The translations under genes and the position numbers were made by a program. Source: Desulfobacteraceae bacterium (GTDB taxonomy: Bacteria; Desulfobacterota; DSM-4660; Desulfatiglandales; Desulfatiglandaceae). Taken from it: 20,037 bases of DNA. Location of the stretch: positions 1 through 20,037 of the forward strand of contig DAOWOF010000013.1 of NCBI GenBank assembly GCA_030642205.1, read 5' to 3'. Below the pieces are notes generated by a model, which saw only the letters and a list, made by a program, of their open reading frames with translations, searched no databases and was not told where the DNA came from. Shown here piece by piece: positions 6,898 through 14,743 of this stretch; position 1 is the first letter of the stretch, and every line of letters starts with the position of its first letter.

Positions 6898-7521
6898 ATG
6901 GAAACAAAGAACCCTTTGATTGAAAGAATTGTTCAGCTTGAATGGAATATGTTTCAAAACGTAAAAAATATTGGGGGAGGGAAGGCATCTTGTCAGGAGA
7001 GTCCCGATACATTTGCTCTTATGAGATCAAGCCAATTTATGAGCTGGCCTGATGATGCCATGGAAAGCTATATTATTGACTTGGTGGAAGCAAAAAAAGA
7101 AGGGCGGAATCTTCTGACTGAGAAATATGCCAGGATGATGGAATTCACATCTCCTTTGGAATATCAGAAGATAATTGAGCACCTTCCCCCCGAAGCGCTG
7201 GAAGTTAAACCTCTGGTTGGAAAAATAGTGAAGATGACTCTGGAATGGGAAAAAGAAGTAAAGGAAAAATATCCAAATCTGGCAAATCGATCCCGGCCTA
7301 TATATAGCTCTGAGGATACCCCCTTTTCTACTTCAATAGAGACCTATCTTAAAGGAGAGCTGTCAAGTTACTCAAACAACACACTTGAATTATATTATAA
7401 AGATATCCTTAAACAGAAAGCCAAGGATGTAAATATTCCTGCTAAGGTTTTGGAGGCACAAGTAAAGCTAAGTGGCTATCAATCACTTGAACATGCCAAT
7501 GAGGTTGCAAAAAGTAGATAG
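6898..7521 (+). CDS. DUF4125 family protein
   Basis: 207 residues, soluble, function unknown. I recognise the DUF4125 family from an N-terminal 'EWNMFQNVKNIGGGKASCQ', the 'TFALMRSSQFMSW' segment, 'GRNLLTEKYARMMEFTSP' and 'STSIETYLKGELSSYSNNTLELYY'. The only cysteine is C32, inside a conserved-looking 'GGGKASCQ'. Near the C-terminus is 'VKLSGYQSL' (S192-G193-Y194, 14 residues before the end), which recalls the RVSGY site of glycyl-radical proteins, although the arginine is replaced by lysine and the surrounding helix may be structural. GGAGG lies 8 nt before the ATG. It is adjacent to a glycyl-radical activase, which suggests shared function but not which one. It converges with the RND gene, leaving 66 bp between the stops. 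Confidence 0.85.
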   Translation: METKNPLIERIVQLEWNMFQNVKNIGGGKASCQESPDTFALMRSSQFMSWPDDAMESYIIDLVEAKKEGRNLLTEKYARMMEFTSPLEYQKIIEHLPPEALEVKPLVGKIVKMTLEWEKEVKEKYPNLANRSRPIYSSEDTPFSTSIETYLKGELSSYSNNTLELYYKDILKQKAKDVNIPAKVLEAQVKLSGYQSLEHANEVAKSR

Positions 7522-7587
7522 AGCCTGTCCGAGAATAGTAATTCCTTCTCAAATCAAGACATTTTTAAAAGATAAGCACAGTTATTA

Positions 7588-10500
7588 TCATGGATTTTCC
7601 TGGTTAACAGCTTTTTTTGCATCTTTCTTGAAATCAAACAACCCTTTTAAATAAAGCCCTGTTTCCGTAACAATCAAATATAAGGTTGGAACAAGAAACA
7701 GAGTCAAAACTGTTGCTGCCAGCAGTCCAAAAGAGATGCTAACTGCCATGGGTATCAGAAATTGTGCCTGAAAACTCCTCTCCAGTAAAAGGGGGAGGAG
7801 ACCGGCAATAGTGGTAATGGATGTGAGAATTACAGCCCTGAAACGCGCCTTGCCTGCCTCTTCGACTGCTTTTTCAATTGGTGTGCCTGTTTGAATCGCA
7901 CGATTAATAAAATCTATTAAGATAATAGAATCATTAACCACAATACCAGATAAGGCCATAATTCCAAAAATGCTTAAAAGCGTCATTGGGATACCAATCA
8001 CCATATGGCCCAAGACAGCGCCTACCATCCCAAAAGGAACGGCGATCATAATTATAATGGGCTGCAGATATGAACGAAACTGAGTTGCCAGAAGCAGATA
8101 AATTGCTAAAACAGCTATAAAAAACCCATTCAAAAGGCTGTTTATTGATTCATTTGCCCTCTTTTTTTGCCCCTCCAGGGAATAACTAAGTTGAGGATAT
8201 CTTGCCATTAATTTTGGTAAAAAATTCCGGCTTAGTTCGTCTACGATTATTTCAGCATTTGTTATCGATTCATCCAGGTCCGAGATTACTGTGATTTGTC
8301 TATGCCTGTCAATCCGGTTGATGATAGAATATCCACGTCCATAAGTGACTTCCGCCACTTCTGAAAAGGGAATCTGATTTCCTCTGGGGCCTCTGATACG
8401 CATATCTTCAATAGTCTCCAGGGAACGTCTTTCCTGTTCAGAATATCTTACCATAACCTTTACGTCATCTCTTCCTCGTTGAATCCGAACAGCCTCATCT
8501 CCATAAAAGGCCTGTCTTATCTGACGAGCCAGATCCGCTAATGTTATCCCTAATGAATAGGTAGTTTCTTTAGCCTTGAGTTTAATTTCTGATTTGCCAG
8601 GCCTGAAATTATCGGAAATATCAAAGGTGCCATCATAACGAGCTAGCTCGGCCTTTAACTTTTCAGCTGCTTCTTCAAGAGCCGGAAATTCATCACCAAT
8701 TAGTTGAATCTCGATAGGGTTTCCAGCTGGACTGCCGCTTAAAGAGGAAAATATTAATTTTTCTACACCAGGTATTTCTCCCACAAGCTTTCGAAAGTGA
8801 CTAACCACATCGTTAGATGTAATAGAACGGTTTTCAGGAGTGAGTAATTCCAGGAAAATCTGCCCGGCATGCCCGCCAATTTCAGATCCATTGGCGCCTG
8901 CGTTGACGATCATTCCAATAAGACTAAAATAATAAGGAACAATCTTCTGGCCATCAGGTTTGCTACCGGAAAGCTCTTTGTTTAGTCTTGGTATTACCTG
9001 CTCAATACGTTTTATGGTTGACTTGGTAACGCTTACCGGAGTGCCAAGAGGATAACTGAATTGGACCTGAGCATAATTGCTGTCAGTCTTTGGATGGAGT
9101 ACAAACGGGACGTGTTTTCCAAGTAGCAAGGCTGAAATAACCATCAGGACGCCTATTGCAATGCTAAAAGTTATATATCGATTATCAATGATTTTTCTGA
9201 GGATAGGGCCATAAATATGGTCAATAGTGTACTGTAATTTCTGTTGAATTTGGTTTAATAAAGAAGTATGCCATTGTTTCTTCTTATTAACAGCTTTTCT
9301 ATGATTGTCTTTTTCCAGGCTCTTGGCTAAATGGGCTGGCAGGATAAAAAAGGCCTCAAAAAGAGATATGGCCAGAATAATGATGACCGAGACAGGAAGA
9401 ATATAAACAAATCTTCCCATGATGCCACTGATAAAAAGAAGAGGCATAAAAGCGATAATATTAGTGCTAATAGCCATTAATACAGGCCCACCTACCTCAT
9501 TAACTCCGTTTACTACAGCCTTGATAGGCGCTACTCCTCGTTCATAATGGGCATAAATATTTTCGCCAATAATGATGGCGTCATCCACCAAAATTCCAAG
9601 GGTCATAATAAAACCGAAAAGTGAGATCATATTGATGCTGGCATCGAGCCAGTTGAGAATGCAGAAGGCGCCAAGGAAAGAAAATGGAATTCCAATGGCC
9701 ACCCAGAAAGCAAGGCCCATACGCAGGAATAGTCCCAAACAGATGAAGACAAGGATCATTCCCTGGATACCATTGGTGACCAAAAGATCAATACGGTCCT
9801 TGACTAAAAAGGAGAGGTCTCCCCAAATAGCCATTTTTACACCTGGTGGCAGGGTTGTTTGATGATCTTTGACGTAGGCCCGGACTATCCGGGAGATATG
9901 TATGAGGTCTTCACTCCTGGTCTTTCTGACCTGGATAAGTACAGCGGGACTGCCATTAAATCGGCCGCTTTGATCTGTGTCTTTAAACCCGTCAATTATG
10001 CGAGCTACATCTCCCAGGCGGATTGTAGTCCCGTCAGGGAGCGCAATCAGAGGGATCCCTTCAAATTCCCTGCCAGTATAACGCTGGCCTTTGGCGCGGA
10101 TAAGTACATCTCCACCGGTTGACTTAATAACTCCTCCAGGCAGATCCAGACTCCCTGTCTTCACTGCCCTGGCCACGGCATCAAATGTCAAGCCATAACG
10201 CCTTAAATTATCCTCGGAAATTTCAACTGTAATCTCGTAATCTCTTACCCCCGCAAGGTTGACCTGGGAAATATCGCGATAAGCCAGTAGATCATCCCTT
10301 ATTTTTTCTCCAATTCGCCGCATGGTCATTTCAGATACATTGCCATATATGGCAATATTAATAGCATCTTCTTTGATGGTGAGTTCCTGAACTATGGGTT
10401 TTTCCGCTTCTTCCGGAAAATTAGTGATGCTATCTACCAGGATTTTGACCTCGTCCACTACCTTTTGAACATCTTTTACATCCTCATTCAGTTCAAGAAG

Positions 10501-10776
10501 GACAGTTCCCAGACCTTCTCTAGCCTTTGAAATGATTTTTTTTATGCCATCAACTGAAGCTATTTTTTCTTCAATTTTAATGACAATCCCTTCTTCAATC
10601 TCTTCTGGACTGGCACCTAGATAGACTACCTGGATAGAAATCCTATCTAATGTGAAATCAGGAAAAACCTGGCGTTTCATATTGGATAGACTCATTAGGC
10701 CTATAATACAAATGAAGATCATAAGCAGATTGACAGTGACCCTATGCTCCACCGACCACTGGGCAATAAATTTCAT
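7588..10776 (-). CDS. RND (HAE-1 type) efflux transporter
   Basis: 1062 residues, inner membrane, 12 predicted transmembrane segments with two large periplasmic loops (about 40-330 and 560-860). The N-terminal 'HRVTVNLLMIFICIIGLMSL' is the first membrane helix. The proton-relay motif in segment 4 is 'GILVDDAIIIGENIY' with D398 and D399, equal to the essential AcrB aspartates. Segment 10-11 carries 'GIVVNDSIILIDFIN'. The repeated 'GIPFSFLGAF' and 'AVPFGMVGAV' helices match the two-fold RND repeat. Length is normal. GGAGG stands 10 nt before the ATG. Related pumps act with a periplasmic adaptor and an outer-membrane channel, but neither gene is adjacent: the neighbour upstream is transcribed the other way. 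It must borrow partners or act alone. The substrate cannot be predicted. Heavy metals are unlikely, since the pump resembles HAE-1 more than CusA. Confidence 0.93.
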   Translation of the reverse strand: MKFIAQWSVEHRVTVNLLMIFICIIGLMSLSNMKRQVFPDFTLDRISIQVVYLGASPEEIEEGIVIKIEEKIASVDGIKKIISKAREGLGTVLLELNEDVKDVQKVVDEVKILVDSITNFPEEAEKPIVQELTIKEDAINIAIYGNVSEMTMRRIGEKIRDDLLAYRDISQVNLAGVRDYEITVEISEDNLRRYGLTFDAVARAVKTGSLDLPGGVIKSTGGDVLIRAKGQRYTGREFEGIPLIALPDGTTIRLGDVARIIDGFKDTDQSGRFNGSPAVLIQVRKTRSEDLIHISRIVRAYVKDHQTTLPPGVKMAIWGDLSFLVKDRIDLLVTNGIQGMILVFICLGLFLRMGLAFWVAIGIPFSFLGAFCILNWLDASINMISLFGFIMTLGILVDDAIIIGENIYAHYERGVAPIKAVVNGVNEVGGPVLMAISTNIIAFMPLLFISGIMGRFVYILPVSVIIILAISLFEAFFILPAHLAKSLEKDNHRKAVNKKKQWHTSLLNQIQQKLQYTIDHIYGPILRKIIDNRYITFSIAIGVLMVISALLLGKHVPFVLHPKTDSNYAQVQFSYPLGTPVSVTKSTIKRIEQVIPRLNKELSGSKPDGQKIVPYYFSLIGMIVNAGANGSEIGGHAGQIFLELLTPENRSITSNDVVSHFRKLVGEIPGVEKLIFSSLSGSPAGNPIEIQLIGDEFPALEEAAEKLKAELARYDGTFDISDNFRPGKSEIKLKAKETTYSLGITLADLARQIRQAFYGDEAVRIQRGRDDVKVMVRYSEQERRSLETIEDMRIRGPRGNQIPFSEVAEVTYGRGYSIINRIDRHRQITVISDLDESITNAEIIVDELSRNFLPKLMARYPQLSYSLEGQKKRANESINSLLNGFFIAVLAIYLLLATQFRSYLQPIIIMIAVPFGMVGAVLGHMVIGIPMTLLSIFGIMALSGIVVNDSIILIDFINRAIQTGTPIEKAVEEAGKARFRAVILTSITTIAGLLPLLLERSFQAQFLIPMAVSISFGLLAATVLTLFLVPTLYLIVTETGLYLKGLFDFKKDAKKAVNQENP

Positions 10777-10820
10777 TGAATCAGATCCTCCATGAGAGTT
10801 ATATTCCTTTAATTATTATA

Positions 10821-10850
10821 ATTTTAACTGTTAATCGGCTATATTATCAA
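10821..10850 (-). promoter_or_regulatory. Possible promoter for the RND gene
   Basis: Read on the minus strand, TTGATA (10850-10845) and TAAAAT (10826-10821) are 18 bp apart and about 45 bp upstream of the RND start. It is a fair consensus match in AT-rich DNA, so chance is possible. Confidence 0.3.
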
Positions 10851-10944
10851 GTAGAATTTTTTTCAACTTGAAACTTTGCAATTATTAAACCTTATATCTT
10901 ATATTTCAATCCAGGTTTTATAAAAATAGTCAATAGCTTAAATA

Positions 10945-11090
10945 ATACCCGAACGAAAGCTATAAAATTTTTCCAGGATCTAAAGAAGGTGGAGATTTTA
11001 ACTGCAAGAATACATTAAGTATTTTGAGAATTAAAAATCAGGATAGCTGAAAAAATTGGGGAAATTAGCAGGTTTTGTTCAGGCACTAAA
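10945..11090. repeat. Element with terminal inverted repeats, copy B
   Basis: The left end ATACCCGAACGAAAGCT (10945-10961) pairs imperfectly with the right end AGGTTTTGTTCAGGCACT (11070-11087). The left 50 bp align with copy A (651-742), sharing AAAATTTTTCCAGG and ATTTTAA, and the right ends share TTCAGGC(A/G)CTA. Copy B is about 146 bp, 54 bp longer than copy A, through extra internal DNA. The rest of the 319-bp divergent gap (10777-11095) is AT-rich with the possible RND promoter. The element ends 5 bp before the kamA-like start codon. Confidence 0.55.
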
Positions 11091-11095
11091 TATAA

Positions 11096-12157
11096 ATGAT
11101 AATGTTAAAAAAAAATTTCAGAAAATCAATGTGGTCAGGGCTGCTTGCTCAAAGCATTACGACACTTAATGAGTTGGAAAAAACTTTGCATGTGAATGAG
11201 CCTGGCTTAAAAGAAGTCGTATCCCGTTATCCAATGCGCATTAATCCTTATTATTTGGGGCTAATCAAAAATAAGGGAGATGCTATTTACAAACAGTGTG
11301 TACCAAATATAAAGGAGATAATGGATGAAACAGGTTTTGAAGATCCATTAAATGAAGAGGAGCTTTCTCCGGTTCAGGGATTGACACATCGTTATCCGGA
11401 CAGGGTCCTTTTTTTGGTATCATCCAAATGTGCCATGTATTGCCGGTTTTGCAACCGTAAACGAAAAGTTGGTCATTCGAAAATGGTTAGTAGCAAATCC
11501 ATACAAGAAGGCATAAAATACATCCGGGCACATAGAGAAATCAGGGATGTTCTCCTTTCAGGTGGAGATCCATTGCTTCTCAGTAACCATGAAATTGATC
11601 AAATTCTAAGAGAGTTGCGTGAAATTTCCCACATCCAGATCATTCGCATTGGCTCCAGGGTTCCATGTACCTTACCACAAAGAATTACCCCCCAGCTAGT
11701 AAAAATATTGGCGCAATACCATCCTCTTTATATAAACACCCATTTCAATCATCCTGACGAAATTACACCCCAATCGACTCTTGCCTGTGCCATGTTGGCA
11801 AATGCCGGTATACCCCTGGGCTGCCAAACCGTCCTCCTTAAAGGAATTAATGATGATCCAAAGATTATAAAAAGTCTAATGCAAAAATTATTAACCATCA
11901 GAGTGCGTCCCTATTACCTGTTTCAGGCTGATCTGGCCAGGGGGACATCCCATTTCTGGACGCCCTTACGTCAGGGAATTAAAATAATGGAGAGACTGCA
12001 GGGGCATACATCCGGAATCTGTGTTCCACATTTTGCCATTGATCTGCCGGGAGGCGGCGGCAAGGTGCCCCTTCTGCCTGCCTATGTTACAGGAATAAAA
12101 AATAATCATTTGTTACTTAGAAATTATAAGGGTATTATATATAAATATCCTCTTTAA
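11096..12157 (+). CDS. KamA-family radical SAM protein (lysine 2,3-aminomutase-like)
   Basis: 353 residues. C112-x3-C116-x2-C119 ('CAMYCRFC') binds the [4Fe-4S] cluster, followed by 'NRKRKVG', 'LLSGGDPL' (SAM binding) and 'RIGSRVPCTLPQRIT' as in lysine 2,3-aminomutase. The PLP lysine is K323 in 'PGGGGKVP'. Aspartates D279 ('FQADL') and D316 ('AIDLPGG') align with the two residues that hold the lysine side chain in the clostridial enzyme; both are retained, unlike EpmB. The protein is shorter than full aminomutases (about 416) but longer than the core. It may therefore form beta-lysine, but an acetyltransferase partner (ablB) is not next to it and lysine specificity is inferred. The start has no good ribosome binding site, and its leader is mostly the copy-B repeat. 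Next gene starts 60 bp on. Confidence 0.85.
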   Translation: MIMLKKNFRKSMWSGLLAQSITTLNELEKTLHVNEPGLKEVVSRYPMRINPYYLGLIKNKGDAIYKQCVPNIKEIMDETGFEDPLNEEELSPVQGLTHRYPDRVLFLVSSKCAMYCRFCNRKRKVGHSKMVSSKSIQEGIKYIRAHREIRDVLLSGGDPLLLSNHEIDQILRELREISHIQIIRIGSRVPCTLPQRITPQLVKILAQYHPLYINTHFNHPDEITPQSTLACAMLANAGIPLGCQTVLLKGINDDPKIIKSLMQKLLTIRVRPYYLFQADLARGTSHFWTPLRQGIKIMERLQGHTSGICVPHFAIDLPGGGGKVPLLPAYVTGIKNNHLLLRNYKGIIYKYPL

Positions 12158-12217
12158 AATAGCTGGATAGTTACTTCATTTTATAATTTTCGAGAAAGAG
12201 TTAAGATACTAAAACCT

Positions 12218-13762
12218 ATGCCTAAAAATAATATTAAATTTAAACTTGATGAAATTACATGCCTTTATGAGATAACCAAGGCGATCCATGCATCATTGGA
12301 TCTTAGAAAATCACTATATAAGATCCTGGATTTATTATCAGAACATCTTGGATTATCCCATGGATCCATTATCCTGGTAGATCCTGATACTTCTGAAATG
12401 CATATTGAAGTAGCACATGGAATGTCAGCTCGTGAAAAAAACAGAGGTCGGTATAAGTTGGGAGAAGGGGTTATTGGCCGCGTAATTGAATCCGGACAGT
12501 CAATGTTTATACCTAACATAAATGAAGAACCGATGTTTCTTAATAAAACCCGATCCAGGGGAAGATTAGATAAATCGAAGATTTCATTTACCTGTGTTCC
12601 CATAAAAGATGAGCAAAAGGTTATTGGAGCACTTAGCGCAGACAGGACTTTAACAAAATCATTTATGTTTAAAAATAATGATATTAGTATCCTGACAGTT
12701 ATTAGCAGCCTGATTGCACAAAAAGTTTCATTGCTCAATAAAATCAACCAGGAAACTGACCGGCTAAGAAATGAAAATAAAAGGCTGAAAAAGAAACTTG
12801 ATAAAAAATACAGCTTCTCCAATATTACTGGTAATTGTCGCAAAATGCAGGAGGTCTTTTATCTCATTAATTCCGTTGCAAAGAGTAATGCCAATGTCCT
12901 TTTATTGGGTGAAAGCGGTACAGGAAAGGAGCTTGTTGCAAATGCGATACATTATAATAGTCTTCGGGCTGACAAAAATTTTATTAAAGTGAACTGTGCA
13001 GCCTTGCCAACGAATCTAACAGAGGGAGAACTTTTTGGGTATGAAAAAGGTGCATTTACAGGCGCATACAGTCAAAAAATGGGAAAATTTGAATTGGCTC
13101 ATGGCGGGACCATCTTTTTAGATGAGATAGGTTCCCTGGCCATGGAAAGTCAAGGGAAATTGCTCCGGGTATTACAGGAAAGAGAGATTGAGAGACTGGG
13201 AGGAGTCAGGGTAATCAAGATTAATATACGTCTTATTGCAGCCACAAATAAGGATCTCGCTGAGGCATTGCAGGATGGTTTTTTTCGAGAAGACCTTTTC
13301 TATCGCCTGAATGTTTATCCTATCTATTTACCTCCTTTACGAGAAAGAGAAGCTGATATCCTTCTTTTGGCAGAGCATTTTCTGAAAAGATATTCAAAGG
13401 AATATCATAAAGATATAAAGCGGATATCAACTCCTGCCATAGATGCCCTTAGCCAATATCATTGGCCCGGAAATGTAAGGGAGCTGGAGAATGCTATCGA
13501 ACGGGCGGTACTTTTGTGCGATAATCAGGTGTTACATGGCTATAATTTGCCCCCCAGCCTTCAGACAGCTGAGGAGACAGGCACTCAACAATCCCAATCG
13601 TTAGAGGGAGCTGTTTCAAGATTTGAACAGGAACTTTTAATTGATGCCTTAAAATCCTGTAGAGGTAATATTAGGCAGGCAGCAAAACTCTTGAAAACCA
13701 CGGAACGCATTTTTGGATATAAAATAAAAAAATATACTATAAATATAAAGAAGTATAAATAG
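12218..13762 (+). CDS. NifA-type sigma54-dependent activator (GAF-AAA+-HTH)
   Basis: 514 residues. An N-terminal GAF domain (about 20-170) senses a signal. A charged coiled linker ('LRNENKRLKKKLDKKY', about 183-198) leads to the AAA+ domain: Walker A 'GESGTGKE' (231-238), the sigma54-contact loop GAFTGA (278-283), Walker B 'GTIFLDEIG' (297-305) and 'FREDLFYRLNV'. The C-terminal helix-turn-helix 'RQAAKLLKTTERIFGYKIKKY' is of Fis/NifA type, and the linker-core layout is typical of NifA-like activators. No nif gene is in the window, so it should not be called NifA. It follows the kamA-like gene by 60 bp and may share its transcript. The ATG has no clear ribosome binding site. No -24/-12 site was found in the window by eye. 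Confidence 0.9.
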   Translation: MPKNNIKFKLDEITCLYEITKAIHASLDLRKSLYKILDLLSEHLGLSHGSIILVDPDTSEMHIEVAHGMSAREKNRGRYKLGEGVIGRVIESGQSMFIPNINEEPMFLNKTRSRGRLDKSKISFTCVPIKDEQKVIGALSADRTLTKSFMFKNNDISILTVISSLIAQKVSLLNKINQETDRLRNENKRLKKKLDKKYSFSNITGNCRKMQEVFYLINSVAKSNANVLLLGESGTGKELVANAIHYNSLRADKNFIKVNCAALPTNLTEGELFGYEKGAFTGAYSQKMGKFELAHGGTIFLDEIGSLAMESQGKLLRVLQEREIERLGGVRVIKINIRLIAATNKDLAEALQDGFFREDLFYRLNVYPIYLPPLREREADILLLAEHFLKRYSKEYHKDIKRISTPAIDALSQYHWPGNVRELENAIERAVLLCDNQVLHGYNLPPSLQTAEETGTQQSQSLEGAVSRFEQELLIDALKSCRGNIRQAAKLLKTTERIFGYKIKKYTINIKKYK

Positions 13763-13882
13763 CTTGATACTCAAGATTATTTTTGAGCTAATCCTAAGGG
13801 GCTACTCACGAATAAACCCCATTTCCTTACATCCTGCCTTTTTCGTTTATAGGACTTCAGCTAAATAGTGCCTGATCTCTTA

Positions 13883-14248
13883 TTATCTTCCAGGTACAAT
13901 AATCCTTGAATCATCTCTTTGCTGGGCCTGTTGTTGTTGCTGCATATTTTGAATCTTTGCCAGCATTTCATTTAATGCCTTTTTCATTGCCAGGGGGAAT
14001 ACCTTAATAGCTTCATCGATATTTTTTACCGTTAATTCTGCCTGGATAGGCAAAGGCCCTTCCGGTGAGATGATCTGGGTCTGACCGATAAACAATCTGC
14101 TCCGCTTGTCATCTTCCGAACCATCCAATTTTATAGGTATTAATTGTCTGATAGAACCAACTTTCATATCTGTAATCGATTCTTCACGGTATAAATTATT
14201 TTTATCGATTGTGAAATTGATATTATCGATTTGTTCTTGCCCGTTCAT
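13883..14248 (-). CDS. Conserved small cytoplasmic protein of unknown function
   Basis: 121 residues, no signal peptide or membrane segment. It contains 'FTIDKNNLYREESITDMKVGSIRQLIPI', 'FIGQTQIISPEGPLPIQAEL', a helix, a glutamine-rich stretch ('QNMQQQQQAQQ', about 100-110), and ends in 'RIIVPGR'. I recall similar short proteins with the same ending and the 'EGPLPIQ' block in delta-proteobacteria, without an assigned role. AGGAG lies about 7 nt before the ATG, supporting the start. The 120-bp gap to the preceding regulator gene holds weak hairpins only (for example CTCAA/TTGAG near 13773-13788) and a TAGTGCCTGA fragment matching the inverted-repeat ends at 651-742 and 10945-11090. Confidence 0.75.
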   Translation of the reverse strand: MNGQEQIDNINFTIDKNNLYREESITDMKVGSIRQLIPIKLDGSEDDKRSRLFIGQTQIISPEGPLPIQAELTVKNIDEAIKVFPLAMKKALNEMLAKIQNMQQQQQAQQRDDSRIIVPGR

Positions 14249-14442
14249 ATGATGTCTCCTGTATGAGGTGTGAAATTATTTGACATGTGCGGTTAGTAGA
14301 TAAACAGTCGTATCAAATATTGGAATGAGACTTCTCTTATCTGTCTATCAATATCATGTCAAGTTATTTACTTGTTGATGGACGTTCTCCTAATCCCCTT
14401 TATCTGATGTTTTTGCTGTACTCCATATGGTATGAAAATAAT

Positions 14443-14519
14443 ACACACAGTGTGTGGCGAAGAAACCGCTTTTTTGCAATGTCCTGTTCTTTTCGAAGAT
14501 TGCATTTACTTCGCCACGC
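14443..14519 (+). promoter_or_regulatory. Structured leader with competing hairpins upstream of the copper receptor
   Basis: An outer stem pairs 14452-14462 with 14509-14519 (GTGTGGCGAAG with CTTCGCCACGC, 11 bp with one G-U). Inside it TGCAAT (14475-14480) pairs with ATTGCA (14499-14504). The 5' arm also belongs to ACACAC-A-GTGTGT at 14443-14455, a separate perfect hairpin. The two structures cannot form at once, as in a switching leader. It is not one of the riboswitch classes I can recognise. The 495-bp gap (14249-14743) also holds tandem repeats and a GC-rich hairpin; a 92-codon frame there was rejected. Confidence 0.4.
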
Positions 14520-14629
14520 TCTGAGTCAGATAAAAATTTTAATCCTCAAAATACCTGATTTATTCCTGCGTTTAAAATTTTTTCCCTTGACCTTGACAAA
14601 AAAATCTGTTTTTCATTTAGATACTTCTA

Positions 14630-14665
14630 AGTAACTGCGATGACAGTAACTGTGATAAAAGTTAC
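14630..14665. repeat. Tandem 15-bp repeats upstream of the copper receptor
   Basis: AGTAACTGCGATGAC (14630-14644) is followed directly by AGTAACTGTGATAAA (14645-14659; 12 of 15 identical) and a degenerate third start, AGTTACT. GTAAC (14646-14650) and GTTAC (14661-14665) also form an inverted pair. Such arrays near a promoter can bind a regulator; TATAAT at 14670-14675 lies next to it. Confidence 0.4.
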
Positions 14666-14680
14666 TTCATATAATAAACG

Positions 14681-14699
14681 CCGGGATCTTTCATCCCGG
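14681..14699 (+). terminator. GC-rich hairpin before the copper receptor gene
   Basis: CCGGGAT (14681-14687) and ATCCCGG (14693-14699) form a 7-bp stem with a 5-nt loop. No T-run follows, so it is a weak terminator at best. It lies 45 bp before the receptor start and could be an attenuator stem or a protein site. Confidence 0.3.
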
Positions 14700-14743
14700 T
14701 TACATTGCTAACTAGTTAGAATTTAAGTTGACGGAGGGCAATA

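Noticed and set aside
12218..13762. Calling the activator NifA
   Set aside because: The architecture is NifA-like but no nitrogenase gene or upstream activator sequence is seen, so only the family is named.
14356..14634. 92-codon plus-strand frame starting MSSYLLVDGRS
   Set aside because: No recognisable domain, no ribosome binding site, odd composition, and it lies over the hairpins in the receptor upstream region. Treated as chance.
14249..14743. Cobalamin riboswitch upstream of the TonB receptor
   Set aside because: No conserved B12-box was found; the structure there is different and the receptor motifs point to copper.
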